64,000 nucleotides of DNA from Streptococcus mitis. GTDB lineage: Bacteria; Bacillota; Bacilli; Lactobacillales; Streptococcaceae. This document shows positions 47,218 to 56,924 of the stretch, piece by piece (within the stretch, counting starts at the first letter, position 1; every line of letters begins with the position of its first letter). The notes under the pieces are model-generated. The model had not been told where the DNA came from. It searched no databases and was given only the letters and a program-made list of their open reading frames with translations. The DNA is taken from contig NZ_LBMT01000001.1 in the NCBI RefSeq assembly GCF_002005545.1, forward strand, positions 1,696,301 through 1,760,300. The letters run 5' to 3'. Position numbers and translations under genes: made by a program.

Positions 47218-48033
47218 CTATATTTCACTCCATTTTATCTTCTTAAACCCACGGAACAAGAGAAAAATGCCAATAAAAAGAACAGCTAAAGGAATGAATT
47301 TTGTAAGGAAAACATTTGAAATGCCCATCCACGCATAATAACGGAGCAGAGAACCTACAATAAGGTGGGCAATAATCATACTGACAAAGGGACGAAAGAC
47401 CGCTTCTTTCCAATTCCAAATACTGATGACTAGAGAAAGCGTAAAGACAAGGAAACTATCCCAGGGAGCAGGAAGATAAAAGGCTCCTTCTTGTACAAAA
47501 CTTCCTATTCCTACATATCCCAGAACAACTAGCAGAACAAGAATCCCAACGATAATATAGGTGCTAATTTTCATTTTAGGAGAATCTTGGACTAAACTTT
47601 TTCGTAAAATTGTAGCCACAAACCCAAATCCAATCAGAAAAAGAAGAAGTTGCCCTAAAAAAGTAAGCAAATTGACTGTTAAGAGAGGACCTTTAGAAAA
47701 ATCACCCAGTAGATGATAGTAACGTAATATCGCTAGGACAAAAATTGGCGTCAAAAGGGACTCCTTGATAGAACTGCGTGGTGCTTCCTTGAGAATCTCT
47801 TTCATTATTTTTTTAGGATTCTTACCTAGATAATCCTCTGCACTCATGCCATCTCGTTCTGCTTCTGAGAAATCTAACATAATCAAATAAATCTGCTCTC
47901 TGAGATAGTCCTCATCATAGAGAAATCCAGCAAGATTAAAACTATCCCACAGCTCCTCAAAATACTGCTGATTCTCCTCAGAAAACTCATGCAGCAAAGC
48001 GCTTGTTTCTTCGTAATACTTCATTTTCTTCAT
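47218..48033 (-). CDS. Membrane protein partnered with a PadR regulator (HAAS/DUF1048-like N-terminus)
   Basis: 271 aa. The cytoplasmic helical N-terminus (about 1-95), with DEDYLREQIYLIMLDFSEAE and a GMSAEDYLGKNPKKIMKEI element, resembles the HAAS/DUF1048/DUF1129-type domains that accompany PadR regulators. About six transmembrane helices follow. The start overlaps the PadR stop by 4 nt (ATGA). The function is unknown; the pair probably senses or responds to membrane or antimicrobial stress. Confidence 0.75.
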   Translation of the reverse strand: MKKMKYYEETSALLHEFSEENQQYFEELWDSFNLAGFLYDEDYLREQIYLIMLDFSEAERDGMSAEDYLGKNPKKIMKEILKEAPRSSIKESLLTPIFVLAILRYYHLLGDFSKGPLLTVNLLTFLGQLLLFLIGFGFVATILRKSLVQDSPKMKISTYIIVGILVLLVVLGYVGIGSFVQEGAFYLPAPWDSFLVFTLSLVISIWNWKEAVFRPFVSMIIAHLIVGSLLRYYAWMGISNVFLTKFIPLAVLFIGIFLLFRGFKKIKWSEI

Positions 48034-48356
48034 GGTTTACCCCCATTCTTTATCCCTTCTACTTTTTGACTCAAATCGTCCCATTGTTGCCAAAAGACTG
48101 AGACACGCTCTTCTCCTTCTTTAGTTAACGAAAAATACTTCCGATCTGGACCATCTGGTGACGGACGCATATCACCTCTTATCCATTGATTTTTTTCTAA
48201 CTTTTGCAACAAAGGATAAATAGTTCCTGGAACGATAGTGTCAAATCCAGCCTCTCGCAAAGTCTGAACCAACTCATAACCATACCGCTCTTTTTGACCA
48301 ATCATATCCAAGACACAACCTTCAAGAACACCTTTTAATAGTTGAGTTTCTTTCAT
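48030..48356 (-). CDS. PadR-family transcriptional regulator
   Basis: 108 aa winged-helix protein: LLKGVLEGCVLDMIGQKERYGYELVQTL, IVPGTIYPLLQKLEKNQWI and the wing KYFSLTKEGEERV are the PadR consensus elements. It probably represses its own two-gene operon. A GGAG sequence precedes the start. Confidence 0.93.
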   Translation of the reverse strand: MKETQLLKGVLEGCVLDMIGQKERYGYELVQTLREAGFDTIVPGTIYPLLQKLEKNQWIRGDMRPSPDGPDRKYFSLTKEGEERVSVFWQQWDDLSQKVEGIKNGGKP

Positions 48357-48447
48357 CCCTTCTCCCTTCTAATCTATTTTGTAATACCTACTAGTAGCTT
48401 CATCTATAATATACCACTTTCACACTAGTTTGTAAAGCATAATAGTT

Positions 48448-48690
48448 AATGCTCTTCGAAAATCTCTTCAAACCACGTCAGCGTCACCTTACCGTATATA
48501 TATGTAACTGACTTCGTCAGTCTTATCTACTACCTCAAAACGGTGTTTTGAGCTGACTTCGTCAGTTTCATCCACAACCTCAAAACAGTGTTTTGAGCTG
48601 ACTTCGTCAGTTTCATCTACAACCTCAAAGCAGTGCTTTGAGCAACCTGCGGCTAGTTTCCTAGTTTGCTCTTTGATTTTTATTGAGTGT
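48448..48690 (+). repeat. BOX element with three boxB units (A-B-B-B-C)
   Basis: boxA begins GCTCTTCGAAAATCTCTTC (one substitution). Three boxB units each carry CTGACTTCGTCAG and CTCAAA-CRGTG-TTTGAG at ~60-nt period on average; boxC ends GAGTGT. It is the longest BOX in the window and fills most of the gap between metG and the PadR pair. Confidence 0.93.
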
Positions 48691-48699
48691 AAATAAAAA

Positions 48700-48727
48700 A
48701 ACAGAACTAGCATGAACTAGTTCTGTC
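48700..48727 (-). terminator. Terminator of metG
   Basis: Minus strand ACAGAACTAG-ttcatg-CTAGTTCTGT followed by TTTTTTTATT: a 10-bp perfect stem. Confidence 0.92.
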
Positions 48728-48732
48728 TCTTT

Positions 48733-50730
48733 TTATCCAATCACACTTCCGTTTGGTACAGCTGGATCAACTGTAAGAAGGGTTAATTTTCCATCATGTT
48801 CAGCTGAGAGGATCATCCCTTGGCTGACATATTTTTTCATCATTTTACGAGGTTTGAGGTTAGCAACGATTTGAACTTTCTTGCCGACCAATTCTTGTTC
48901 GTTTGGATAGTATTTTGCAATTCCTGAGAGGATTTGACGATCTTCACCATCACCAGCATCCAAGCGGAATTGAAGCAACTTATCTGAACCTTCTACTTTA
49001 GACACTTCTTTGACTTCTGCGACACGGATTTCGACCTTGTCAAAGTCTTCAAACTTGATTTCTTCCTTGTTTAGTTTGAGTTCAACTTCGTCTGGGTTCC
49101 ACTCTTTTTCGACTGCTGGTTTGTTGCCTTCCATTTGTTCCTTGATATAGGCGATTTCTTCTTCCATATCCAGACGTGGGAAGATTGGTGTTCCTTTGGC
49201 AACTACCGTTACACCTGCAGGGAAATCAGCCAAGCTCAAGTTTTCAAGGCTTGCTACTTCTTCCAAGCCAAGTTGAGTCAAGACTGCGCGACTGGTCTCC
49301 ATCATAAATGGCTCAATCAAGTGAGCAACGACACGAAGGCTAGCTGCCAAGTGACTCATGACACTTGCCAATTGGTCACGAAGAGCTTCATCCTTGGCCA
49401 AGACCCATGGAGCAGTCTCATCGATGTATTTGTTAGTACGAGAGATAAGAGTCCATACCGCTTCAAGTGCACGTGGGTAGTCAACTGCTTCCATGTGTGT
49501 ATGGTAATCAGCGATTGATTCAGCAGCTACTTGAGCAAGAACATGGTCAAACTCTGTTACACCTTCTACATAGGCAGGAATTTGTCCATCAAAGTACTTG
49601 TTAATCATAGAAACCGTACGGTTGAGGAGGTTTCCAAGGTCATTGGCCAATTCGTAGTTGATACGGCCTACATAGTCTTCAGGAGTGAAGGTTCCATCTG
49701 AACCAACTGGAAGGCTACGCATGAGGTAGTAACGAAGTGGATCTAGTCCATAACGCTCTACCAACATTTCAGGGTAAACAACATTCCCTTTAGACTTAGA
49801 CATCTTACCGTCTTTCATGACAAACCAACCGTGGGCAATCAAACGATCTGGCAATTTGATATCCAACATCATAAGAAGGATTGGCCAGTAAATCGAGTGG
49901 AAGCGAAGGATATCTTTTCCTACCATGTGGAAGACAGTTCCATTCCAGAACTTATCAAAGTTACCGTTCTCATCTTGACCGTATCCAAGAGCTGTCGCAT
50001 AGTTAAGAAGGGCATCAATCCAAACGTAGACAACGTGTTTTGGATTCGATGGTACTGGAACACCCCATGTAAAGGTTGTACGAGATACCGCCAAGTCTTC
50101 CAAACCTGGCTCGATGAAGTTGCGAAGCATTTCATTCAGACGACCATCTGGAGTGATAAAGTCAGGATGAGCTTTGAAAAAGTCTACCAAACGATCTTGG
50201 TATTTGCTGAGGCGAAGGAAGTATGATTCTTCAGAGACCCATTCCACCTCGTGACCTGATGGAGCGATACCACCAGTTACATTTCCAGCTTCATCACGGA
50301 ATACTTCTGCAAGCTGGCTTTCTGTAAAGAATTCCTCATCTGAAACTGAATACCAACCAGAGTATTCACCCAAGTAAATATCATCTTGAGCAAGCAAGCG
50401 TTCAAAGACCTGTGCGACAACTTTTTCATGGTAGTCATCAGTCGTACGGATAAATTTATCGTATGAGATATCGAGTAATTGCCAGAGTTCTTTGACTCCA
50501 ACTGCCATTCCATCAACATAAGCTTGAGGTGTGATGCCAGCTTCTTCTGCTTTCTGCTGGATTTTCTGACCATGCTCATCAAGACCTGTCAAATAAAAGA
50601 CATCGTAGCCCATCAGGCGTTTGTAGCGAGCTAGGACATCACAAGCGATGGTTGTGTAGGCAGATCCGATATGAAGTTTACCAGATGGATAGTAAATCGG
50701 CGTTGTAATATAAAAATTCTTTTCAGACAT
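48733..50730 (-). CDS. metG: Methionyl-tRNA synthetase
   Basis: 665 aa from the ATG at 50728-50730, with GGAAAGGAAA upstream; the longer in-frame start has no ribosome site. The class I HIGH motif is KLHIGSAYT and the KMSKS motif is [16 protein letters not shown]-terminal tRNA-binding (EMAPII/Trbp111-like) domain (about 560-660, [21 protein letters not shown]) is fused, as in other Firmicutes. No T-box leader was recognised in the short upstream region. Confidence 0.97.
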   Translation of the reverse strand: MSEKNFYITTPIYYPSGKLHIGSAYTTIACDVLARYKRLMGYDVFYLTGLDEHGQKIQQKAEEAGITPQAYVDGMAVGVKELWQLLDISYDKFIRTTDDYHEKVVAQVFERLLAQDDIYLGEYSGWYSVSDEEFFTESQLAEVFRDEAGNVTGGIAPSGHEVEWVSEESYFLRLSKYQDRLVDFFKAHPDFITPDGRLNEMLRNFIEPGLEDLAVSRTTFTWGVPVPSNPKHVVYVWIDALLNYATALGYGQDENGNFDKFWNGTVFHMVGKDILRFHSIYWPILLMMLDIKLPDRLIAHGWFVMKDGKMSKSKGNVVYPEMLVERYGLDPLRYYLMRSLPVGSDGTFTPEDYVGRINYELANDLGNLLNRTVSMINKYFDGQIPAYVEGVTEFDHVLAQVAAESIADYHTHMEAVDYPRALEAVWTLISRTNKYIDETAPWVLAKDEALRDQLASVMSHLAASLRVVAHLIEPFMMETSRAVLTQLGLEEVASLENLSLADFPAGVTVVAKGTPIFPRLDMEEEIAYIKEQMEGNKPAVEKEWNPDEVELKLNKEEIKFEDFDKVEIRVAEVKEVSKVEGSDKLLQFRLDAGDGEDRQILSGIAKYYPNEQELVGKKVQIVANLKPRKMMKKYVSQGMILSAEHDGKLTLLTVDPAVPNGSVIG

Positions 50731-50819
50731 AATTTTTCCTTTCCAGGCAAATGAAACCTGTTTTTCTAACACTTCATTATATCACATTTTTAAGGATTTT
50801 CTATAGGGAAATCCATACA

Positions 50820-50850
50820 AAAACAAGATAGACAAGTGTCCATCTTGTTG
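50820..50850 (-). terminator. Terminator of the MacAB-like operon
   Basis: Minus strand AACAAGATGGAC-actt-GTCTATCTTGTT followed by TTTGTATG, 4 nt after the permease stop. Confidence 0.85.
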
Positions 50851-50853
50851 ATC

Positions 50854-52113
50854 TTATTCATAACGAAGCGCTTCGATTGGATCAAGTTTCGATGCCTTGT
50901 TGGCTGGCAAGACTCCAAAAACGATACCCACACTAGCCGAAACTGCAAGACTAAATAGGGCAACTGGAATTGATACTCCAACTTCTATACCCGCAATCAA
51001 ACCTTGCAGTAACAAACCTGCTAAGGCAGTTAAACCACTTGCAATTGTCAATCCAATTAATCCACCTAACAAAGTCAAAATCATGGATTCAATCAAAAAC
51101 TGGATTAAAATATTGGCACGAGTTGCACCCAAAGCCTTACGGAGACCAATCTCACGGGTACGCTCTGTCACCGAAACCAGCATGATGTTCATAACACCAG
51201 TTCCTCCAACAAAGAGGGAAATACCTGCAATGGCACTAATAATCGTCGTCATAAAACTAAACGATTGTTGAATTTCTGCGAATGCAGCTGACTCATCTGC
51301 TACTTGATATTCTCCCTGTTGCAAGCCAGCAAGCTCTGTCATTTTTCGTGCTAATTCTGGACCCAGAGTTTGAGTCAAGCTTGTGTCATTTACTCGAAAG
51401 ACAATACTAGCAATTTCATCTACATTAAAATTCGCAGCAAGGGAGATATTTGTGGTAATAGGCAAGCCGCCAAGACCATACATTTTTGAATTTTTAGATT
51501 CTGGGCTAGTATAAACACCAATGACTCGATAACTAAAACCATTGACTTCTACAACCTTGTTAATAGCCTCTTGAGGAGATCCAAATAGACTAATGGATAA
51601 TTCTTCATCAAGCAAAATGACACTTGCAAATTCTTTGAAATCTTGTTCTCTCAGACTACGACCTGCAAGAATTTCATTGTTAACAGCCTCCATATAAGTT
51701 CTGTTTCCACCTGTCAAATTGGCATTTTCAACCTTTTTATCTTTATAAGTCAAGATGGCGTTCGTTGAATTGGTTACATAGTAATTATCCACTCCCTTCA
51801 ATTTGGCTGCCTCCTTGACCCAAGATTCTTGCGGTTTTGGTGGTTCAACATGAACTTCCTCTTCTTTTCCAGAAACCGTAAAAGCTGATTGTTTCTGAGT
51901 AAAAGATCCATCTTTACTTTTTTTAGAAGAGAAAAAGACACTGATATTTTTCTGAGATCTGGTCATGTTTTTATTAAGCTGTCGAGACATGGAATCACCC
52001 AGAGCCATAATCACAACAACTGATGAAACACCGATAATAATCCCAATCATGGTAAGCAAAGAACGCATCTTGTGAGCCATAATAGATGAAAAGGCAAATT
52101 TCAGATTCTGCAT
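50854..52113 (-). CDS. MacB-like ABC transporter permease
   Basis: 419 aa. One N-terminal transmembrane helix (MRSLLTMIGIIIGVSSVVVIM), a large extracellular MacB-type core domain (about 45-270) and three C-terminal helices with GGTGVMNIMLVSVTERTREIGLRKALGA, the FtsX signature. It works with the ATPase and MacA-like adaptor genes upstream. The three-gene block directly upstream of metG is conserved in pneumococcus, where this type of system has been linked to antimicrobial-peptide resistance. Confidence 0.92.
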   Translation of the reverse strand: MQNLKFAFSSIMAHKMRSLLTMIGIIIGVSSVVVIMALGDSMSRQLNKNMTRSQKNISVFFSSKKSKDGSFTQKQSAFTVSGKEEEVHVEPPKPQESWVKEAAKLKGVDNYYVTNSTNAILTYKDKKVENANLTGGNRTYMEAVNNEILAGRSLREQDFKEFASVILLDEELSISLFGSPQEAINKVVEVNGFSYRVIGVYTSPESKNSKMYGLGGLPITTNISLAANFNVDEIASIVFRVNDTSLTQTLGPELARKMTELAGLQQGEYQVADESAAFAEIQQSFSFMTTIISAIAGISLFVGGTGVMNIMLVSVTERTREIGLRKALGATRANILIQFLIESMILTLLGGLIGLTIASGLTALAGLLLQGLIAGIEVGVSIPVALFSLAVSASVGIVFGVLPANKASKLDPIEALRYE

Positions 52114-52114
52114 C

Positions 52115-52816
52115 TTAGTTTTCCTCCTTTTCTAACTGAGCACTATCAGATGAAATAACTCCATCACGAATGACAATCTGGCGTTTGGCATAAGCAGCTA
52201 TTTCAGGCTCATGCGTTACCATGATAATGGTTTTTCCTTCTTTGTTCAAGTCAACCAATAGTTGCATAATTTGATTCCCTGTTTTGGTATCCAAGGCTCC
52301 TGTCGGTTCGTCCGCTAGGATAATAGAAGGATTGTTTACCAAGGCACGCGCAATAGCCACACGTTGCTTTTGACCACCAGATAATTCTGAAGGCAAATGA
52401 TGACTACGTTCTGTCAATTCAACCTTATCTAGATATTCCTCAGCTAACTTGCGCCGTTTTGAAGCCGAAACTCCTGCGTAAATCAAGGGCAATTCTACAT
52501 TTTGCAGAGCATTAAGTTTGGATAGAAGAAAGAACTGCTGAAAAACAAATCCGATTTGTTGGTTACGGACCTTGGCTAGTTGTTTTTCACCAAGTCCAGC
52601 CACTTCTTGACCTTCAAGATAATACTCTCCACTACTTGGTGTATCCAACATGCCAATGGTATTCATGAGAGTGGACTTACCAGAACCAGATGGTCCCATG
52701 ATGGCAACAAATTCACCCTCATTCACTTCTAGGTTGATATTTTTGAGAACCTGCAGTTCTTGGTCACCATTACGGTAACTCCTGCAGATATTTTTTAGAC
52801 TAATTAGTTGCTTCAT
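52115..52816 (-). CDS. MacB-type ABC transporter ATP-binding protein
   Basis: 233 aa. Walker A MGPSGSGKST, LSGGQKQRVAIARALV signature, Walker B IILADEPTGALD and H-loop MVTHEPE are intact. The MNTIGMLDTPSSGEYYLEG spacing is typical of the MacB/LolD class of mechanotransmission ABC systems. It overlaps the adaptor gene by 17 nt and is 1 nt from the permease gene. Confidence 0.95.
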   Translation of the reverse strand: MKQLISLKNICRSYRNGDQELQVLKNINLEVNEGEFVAIMGPSGSGKSTLMNTIGMLDTPSSGEYYLEGQEVAGLGEKQLAKVRNQQIGFVFQQFFLLSKLNALQNVELPLIYAGVSASKRRKLAEEYLDKVELTERSHHLPSELSGGQKQRVAIARALVNNPSIILADEPTGALDTKTGNQIMQLLVDLNKEGKTIIMVTHEPEIAAYAKRQIVIRDGVISSDSAQLEKEEN

Positions 52817-53999
52817 CAGCCTTCACCTCTTTTCCTTCCTCTAGAGAAGACGTTGGGTTACTGATGACCTTGACTCCATTTGTCAGACCTGAAGTGATTT
52901 CTTGGTTGTCTGCATCAGCATTGCCCAAACCAACTTCCACTTTCTTGGCCTTTTTCTGCTCGTCAAGCACCCAGACATAGTTCTTATCATTTTCAGTCAC
53001 AATACTTGTTAGAGGAACCAAAATAGCTTTAGTCTTATTCTTGACCTCAACACTTACTGAGAATCCTTGTTTCAAATCACCGATTTCACTTGTAACATCG
53101 ATGGTATATGGATATTTAGAACCAGAATTACCACCTGCTGCAGCAGTAGCTGCACTTGCTGCTTCACCATTGTTTTTAGGGTAGTCAGAAATGTAGCTAA
53201 TCTTACCGGTCCAGCTCTTATCTTGGTAAACTTTAGAAGTAAAGGTTACTTCTTGTCCTACAGAGAGGTTGGCAAGGTTATATTCAGATAGTTCCCCCTT
53301 AACTTGCAAGTTTTCATTGCTAACGACATGAACTACCACCTGGCTAGCTCCAGTTGGAGATTTAGAAACATTACGGTTGACTTCGACCACAGTTCCCTCT
53401 AGGGTACTGAGAACCGTCATTGCATCCAACTGACTTTGAGCCTTGCTTAATTGCGCTGCTGCATCTGCACGAGCATCACGAGCATCACCTAATTGTGCAT
53501 CAATAGATGACACTGAATTTCCTGAGACTGGAGTTGGAGTTTGGGCTGCTACACCTTCGCCTCCTGCTGGTACTGGTAACTGGGGAGCTGAAGCAGCTTC
53601 ATTTCGTGCTTGATTGAGTTCATTGATATGACGATCTGCCTTCGCAACTGCTCGACTCGCTGAATCATAGGCCGCCTGGGCTTCTGAACTACTGTACTTG
53701 ACTAAAGCCTGCCCTTCACTGACTTTATCACCCACAGAAACAAGGATTTCATCTAAATCACCCTTACTAGCATCAAAATAAACATATTGTTCATTTTTTG
53801 CTGTTACTGTCCCTGATAATAAAACAGAGGATGCCACGCTTCCTTCCTTGGCAACAACAAGATGAGTAGCCTCATCTTTTACAGCAGTCTGAGAAGGTTG
53901 TCTAAAGAGCAAAATTCCCCCAGCACCCAATACAACCACACTTGCAGCACCGATTGCTGCATACAATTGCCACTTTTTAGCTTTACCATTCTTTTTCAT
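52800..53999 (-). CDS. MacA-like efflux adaptor (HlyD/RND periplasmic adaptor family)
   Basis: 399 aa from the ATG at 53997-53999, preceded by AAAGGAG; the longer in-frame start is in the promoter. The N-terminal membrane anchor (about 11-30) is followed by a barrel-sandwich half, a coiled-coil hairpin (about 95-190), the second lipoyl half (LSTLEGTVVEVNRNV) and a beta-barrel and membrane-proximal domain. It is the first gene of a three-gene export operon and has a promoter with a 21-bp tandem repeat. Confidence 0.92.
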   Translation of the reverse strand: MKKNGKAKKWQLYAAIGAASVVVLGAGGILLFRQPSQTAVKDEATHLVVAKEGSVASSVLLSGTVTAKNEQYVYFDASKGDLDEILVSVGDKVSEGQALVKYSSSEAQAAYDSASRAVAKADRHINELNQARNEAASAPQLPVPAGGEGVAAQTPTPVSGNSVSSIDAQLGDARDARADAAAQLSKAQSQLDAMTVLSTLEGTVVEVNRNVSKSPTGASQVVVHVVSNENLQVKGELSEYNLANLSVGQEVTFTSKVYQDKSWTGKISYISDYPKNNGEAASAATAAAGGNSGSKYPYTIDVTSEIGDLKQGFSVSVEVKNKTKAILVPLTSIVTENDKNYVWVLDEQKKAKKVEVGLGNADADNQEITSGLTNGVKVISNPTSSLEEGKEVKADEATN

Positions 54000-54035
54000 A
54001 ATGAAACTCCTTTTTGATTTAAAGTTCTTAACAAT

Positions 54036-54096
54036 ATTATACAAAAATTATCAATTTGAAACAATAACATTTCAGAACGAAATAATGACATTTCAG
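54036..54096 (-). promoter_or_regulatory. macA-like promoter with tandem 21-bp direct repeat
   Basis: Minus strand -10 TATAAT (54036-54041). Two direct repeats of exactly 21 bp (54055-54075 and 54076-54096) share 16 of 18 positions of GAAAYAATRACATTTCAG (plus strand), each with GAAA...TTTC dyad symmetry. The -35 region (54059-54064) lies in the first repeat. Confidence 0.7.
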
Positions 54097-54208
54097 GATT
54101 TAATTATTGTTCGGAATTTATTTTACAATCGTTGTACTAGTTATATAATACACTTTATTTTTCTTTTTTGCAAGCCTTTTCTTTAATTTTTTTGAACGTA
54201 GCAGATTT

Positions 54209-54237
54209 TTGCAATCACATCAAAAAAAAGATAGAAT
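54209..54237 (+). promoter_or_regulatory. Promoter of gor
   Basis: -35 TTGCAA (54209-54214), 17-nt spacer, -10 TAGAAT (54232-54237), ~50-nt leader ending in AAAGGAG. Confidence 0.65.
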
Positions 54238-54291
54238 ATGACTATCAAAAAATGACACTCTACTATTTAAAAGAGTATAAAGGAGTTTTCA

Positions 54292-55638
54292 ATGAGAGAA
54301 TATGATATCATTGCTATCGGTGGAGGTAGCGGAGGAATTGCTACCATGAACCGTGCTGGTGAACACGGAGCCAAAGCGGCCGTTATTGAGGAAAAGAAAC
54401 TAGGCGGAACATGTGTCAATGTCGGTTGTGTTCCTAAAAAAATCATGTGGTACGGGGCGCAAATCGCTGAGACTTTCCATCAATTTGGAGAAGACTATGG
54501 TTTTAAAACTACTGATCTTAACTTTGACTTTGCAACCCTACGTCGCAATCGTGAAGCCTACATCGATCGCGCTCGTTCTTCTTATGATGGCAGTTTTAAA
54601 CGCAACGGAGTAGACTTGATTGAAGGTCATGCTGAATTTGTAGATTCTCATACTGTCAGCGTAAATGGTGAACTGATTCGAGCTAAACATATCGTGATTG
54701 CTACTGGTGCCCATCCAAGTATTCCAAATATTCCTGGTGCTGAGCTAGGTGGCTCTTCTGATGATGTATTTGCCTGGGAAGAATTGCCAGAGTCAGTTGC
54801 TATTTTAGGCGCGGGTTATATTGCCGTTGAATTGGCTGGCGTGCTCCACACTTTTGGTGTCAAGACAGACCTCTTTGTTCGCCGCGATCGTCCTTTACGT
54901 GGTTTTGATTCTTATATCGTTGAAGGTCTGGTCAAGGAAATGGAAAGAACAAACTTGCCACTTCATACTCACAAAGTCCCTGCCAAGTTAGAAAAAACTG
55001 CTGAAGGCATTACCATTCATTTCGAAGATGGTACTAGTCACACAGCTAGCCAAGTTATCTGGGCTACTGGTCGCCGTCCAAACGTTAAGGACTTGCAACT
55101 TGAAAAAGCTGGAGTGACTCTGAATGAACGTGGCTTTATCCAAGTAGATGAATACCAAAATACTGTTGTTGAGGGAATCTATGCTCTAGGTGATGTAACA
55201 GGCGAAAAAGAACTAACTCCAGTTGCTATCAAGGCTGGACGTACTTTATCTGAACGTCTCTTTAACGGCAAAACAACTGCAAAAATGGACTACACAACTA
55301 TTCCAACTGTCGTCTTTTCACACCCTGCTATCGGAACTGTTGGCTTGACAGAAGAGCAAGCTATTAAAGAATACGGTCAAGACCAAATCAAGGTTTATAA
55401 ATCAAGCTTTACTTCTATGTACTCTGCTTGCACTTGCAACCGTCAAGAAACTCGTTTCAAATTGATCACAGCTGGTTCAGAAGAAAAAGTTGTCGGACTT
55501 CATGGAATTGGATACGGTGTTGATGAAATGATTCAAGGATTTGCTGTTGCTATCAAAATGGGAGCAACCAAGGCAGACTTTGATGCAACTGTGGCGATTC
55601 ACCCAACTGCATCTGAAGAATTTGTAACCATGCGTTAA
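54292..55638 (+). CDS. gor: Glutathione-disulfide reductase
   Basis: 448 aa pyridine nucleotide-disulfide oxidoreductase. The FAD motif [16 protein letters not shown], redox pair [16 protein letters not shown](P)H motif [14 protein letters not shown] followed by VRRDRPLR (arginines suited to NADPH) and the C-terminal catalytic histidine in AIHPTASEE are all visible. It recycles glutathione, which streptococci import or make, protecting from peroxide. It is divergent from the MacAB-like operon. Confidence 0.96.
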   Translation: MREYDIIAIGGGSGGIATMNRAGEHGAKAAVIEEKKLGGTCVNVGCVPKKIMWYGAQIAETFHQFGEDYGFKTTDLNFDFATLRRNREAYIDRARSSYDGSFKRNGVDLIEGHAEFVDSHTVSVNGELIRAKHIVIATGAHPSIPNIPGAELGGSSDDVFAWEELPESVAILGAGYIAVELAGVLHTFGVKTDLFVRRDRPLRGFDSYIVEGLVKEMERTNLPLHTHKVPAKLEKTAEGITIHFEDGTSHTASQVIWATGRRPNVKDLQLEKAGVTLNERGFIQVDEYQNTVVEGIYALGDVTGEKELTPVAIKAGRTLSERLFNGKTTAKMDYTTIPTVVFSHPAIGTVGLTEEQAIKEYGQDQIKVYKSSFTSMYSACTCNRQETRFKLITAGSEEKVVGLHGIGYGVDEMIQGFAVAIKMGATKADFDATVAIHPTASEEFVTMR

Positions 55639-55678
55639 TCGAAACAAAAGAAGCAGAGCAAAAAACACTTCTAAATAT

Positions 55679-55717
55679 CAAAAAGCGAGTATTTCCGTAG
55701 TTGGAGATACTCGTTTT
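55679..55717. terminator. Bidirectional terminator between gor and the bacteriocin operon
   Basis: AAAAGCGAGTAT-(14 nt)-ATACTCGTTTTC with A and T tracts on both sides; the genes are convergent. Confidence 0.8.
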
Positions 55718-55803
55718 CTTATGTTTTATTTTATAGTATGTTGAAATAAGATATGCAAAAATCAATTAACAAACCATAACAAAATATAAGGATTATAACA
55801 CAA

Positions 55804-56304
55804 TCATTTATTCTTTTCTTTAAAAGATTCATATATTTTTTTATATAACTCTTTCATATCTTTTTTCTGAGAATTCAACTCTTCACTACCGTAGTCAAAA
55901 TTTGCTACTACAAATCCCTCGTCAGCATTAGAAAAAGTAAAAAATTCTATTCCAATGAGTTTATTATGCTTAGAGTCCTCAATAGTGTCTCCTAAATTAT
56001 TATTAAATTGCTTCACTTCTTCTTCACGAACTCCGAACCCCGCAGCAGCTCCATTTGCAATGATGTTTGAAAATACTTCTTCTGAAGACGCTACTTCTTT
56101 CACAGTTATGATATATGTAGCTTCTTCCGTTTCTACTTGTTTCACTTTATTCCATTTTTCTGTATCACTAGAAGAAAGCGTATAGACTATTAACTCCAGT
56201 GTTGGTTTATTGGTATTTTCTTTTGTGATCATTTGTTTTCCAAAGAAGAAAATGGCAAGCATTCCAGCTACAAAGATCAAAGCAATATAAATTATCTTTT
56301 TCAT
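55804..56304 (-). CDS. Exported protein of the bacteriocin operon, unknown function
   Basis: 166 aa. One N-terminal transmembrane or signal segment (IIYIALIFVAGMLAIFFFG, 4-22) is followed by an extracytoplasmic domain rich in Glu and Lys. No lipobox or known motif is seen. It overlaps the ABC ATPase stop by 4 nt, so it is translated with the export/immunity genes and may be an accessory or immunity component. It is unlike the surrounding housekeeping genes in its very AT-rich codon use. Confidence 0.75.
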   Translation of the reverse strand: MKKIIYIALIFVAGMLAIFFFGKQMITKENTNKPTLELIVYTLSSSDTEKWNKVKQVETEEATYIITVKEVASSEEVFSNIIANGAAAGFGVREEEVKQFNNNLGDTIEDSKHNKLIGIEFFTFSNADEGFVVANFDYGSEELNSQKKDMKELYKKIYESFKEKNK

Positions 56305-56924
56305 ACATTATCCCCTATATCTTTCATATCAATGATCACATCAACTTCGTTATAGACAGCTGGATCATGCGTCGCTATAATGACATATTTATCTTCATCT
56401 CTTTCATTCAATAATAAACGAATAATTTCTTTTCCAATCTCACCATCTAAAGCTCCTGTAGGCTCATCTGCTAAGATAATTTTACGTGGTTTCATTAACA
56501 TTCTGGCAATAGCTACACGTTGAGCCTGCCCACCAGACAATTCATATATTTTTTGATGTAAATAGTCATTTGACAGTCCTACTTTTTCAAGTACATCAGT
56601 TATTGTTTTTTTGTCTTTAGTGATAAGTTTCAAATTATCATATACTGTTTTGTTATCTATTAAAGAATAATTCTGAAATACATATCCAACAGTATTTTTA
56701 AAAAAAGTTCTTTCTTTTATCTTCCAAATATCTTGTTTATCAACTAAAACATTCCCACTGTCAATTTTTTCTAATCTTCCTATAATGTTAAGAAGGGTGC
56801 TTTTACCAGAGCCAGAACCTCCAATCAATGCATAACTTTTTCCAGATTCAAATATTAAATTTAAGTCTGTAAAGATCTTTTTTGAGCCGAAACTTTTTGA
56901 AACGTTCAAAAGGTCAATTGTCAT
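56301..56924 (-). CDS. ABC transporter ATP-binding protein (lactococcin-972-type export/immunity)
   Basis: 207 aa. Walker A IGGSGSGKST, Q-loop YVFQNYSLIDNK, signature LSGGQAQRVAIARMLM, Walker B IILADEPTGALD and H-loop IATHDPAV are complete. It matches the MacB-like ATPases that accompany lactococcin-972-type bacteriocins. It overlaps the 662-aa membrane protein gene by 4 nt. Confidence 0.93.
   Translation of the reverse strand: MTIDLLNVSKSFGSKKIFTDLNLIFESGKSYALIGGSGSGKSTLLNIIGRLEKIDSGNVLVDKQDIWKIKERTFFKNTVGYVFQNYSLIDNKTVYDNLKLITKDKKTITDVLEKVGLSNDYLHQKIYELSGGQAQRVAIARMLMKPRKIILADEPTGALDGEIGKEIIRLLLNERDEDKYVIIATHDPAVYNEVDVIIDMKDIGDNV

Noticed and set aside
48448..48690. Regularly spaced repeats resembling a short CRISPR array
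   Set aside because: Repeat units match boxA/B/C of BOX elements, spacers are not unique sequences, and no cas genes are present.
48489..48713. 74-codon open frame on the minus strand with three repeats of a SSKHCFEVVDETDEV-like peptide
   Set aside because: It is entirely the translation of the three boxB units and boxC of a BOX element; the repeats are DNA repeats, with no ribosome site.
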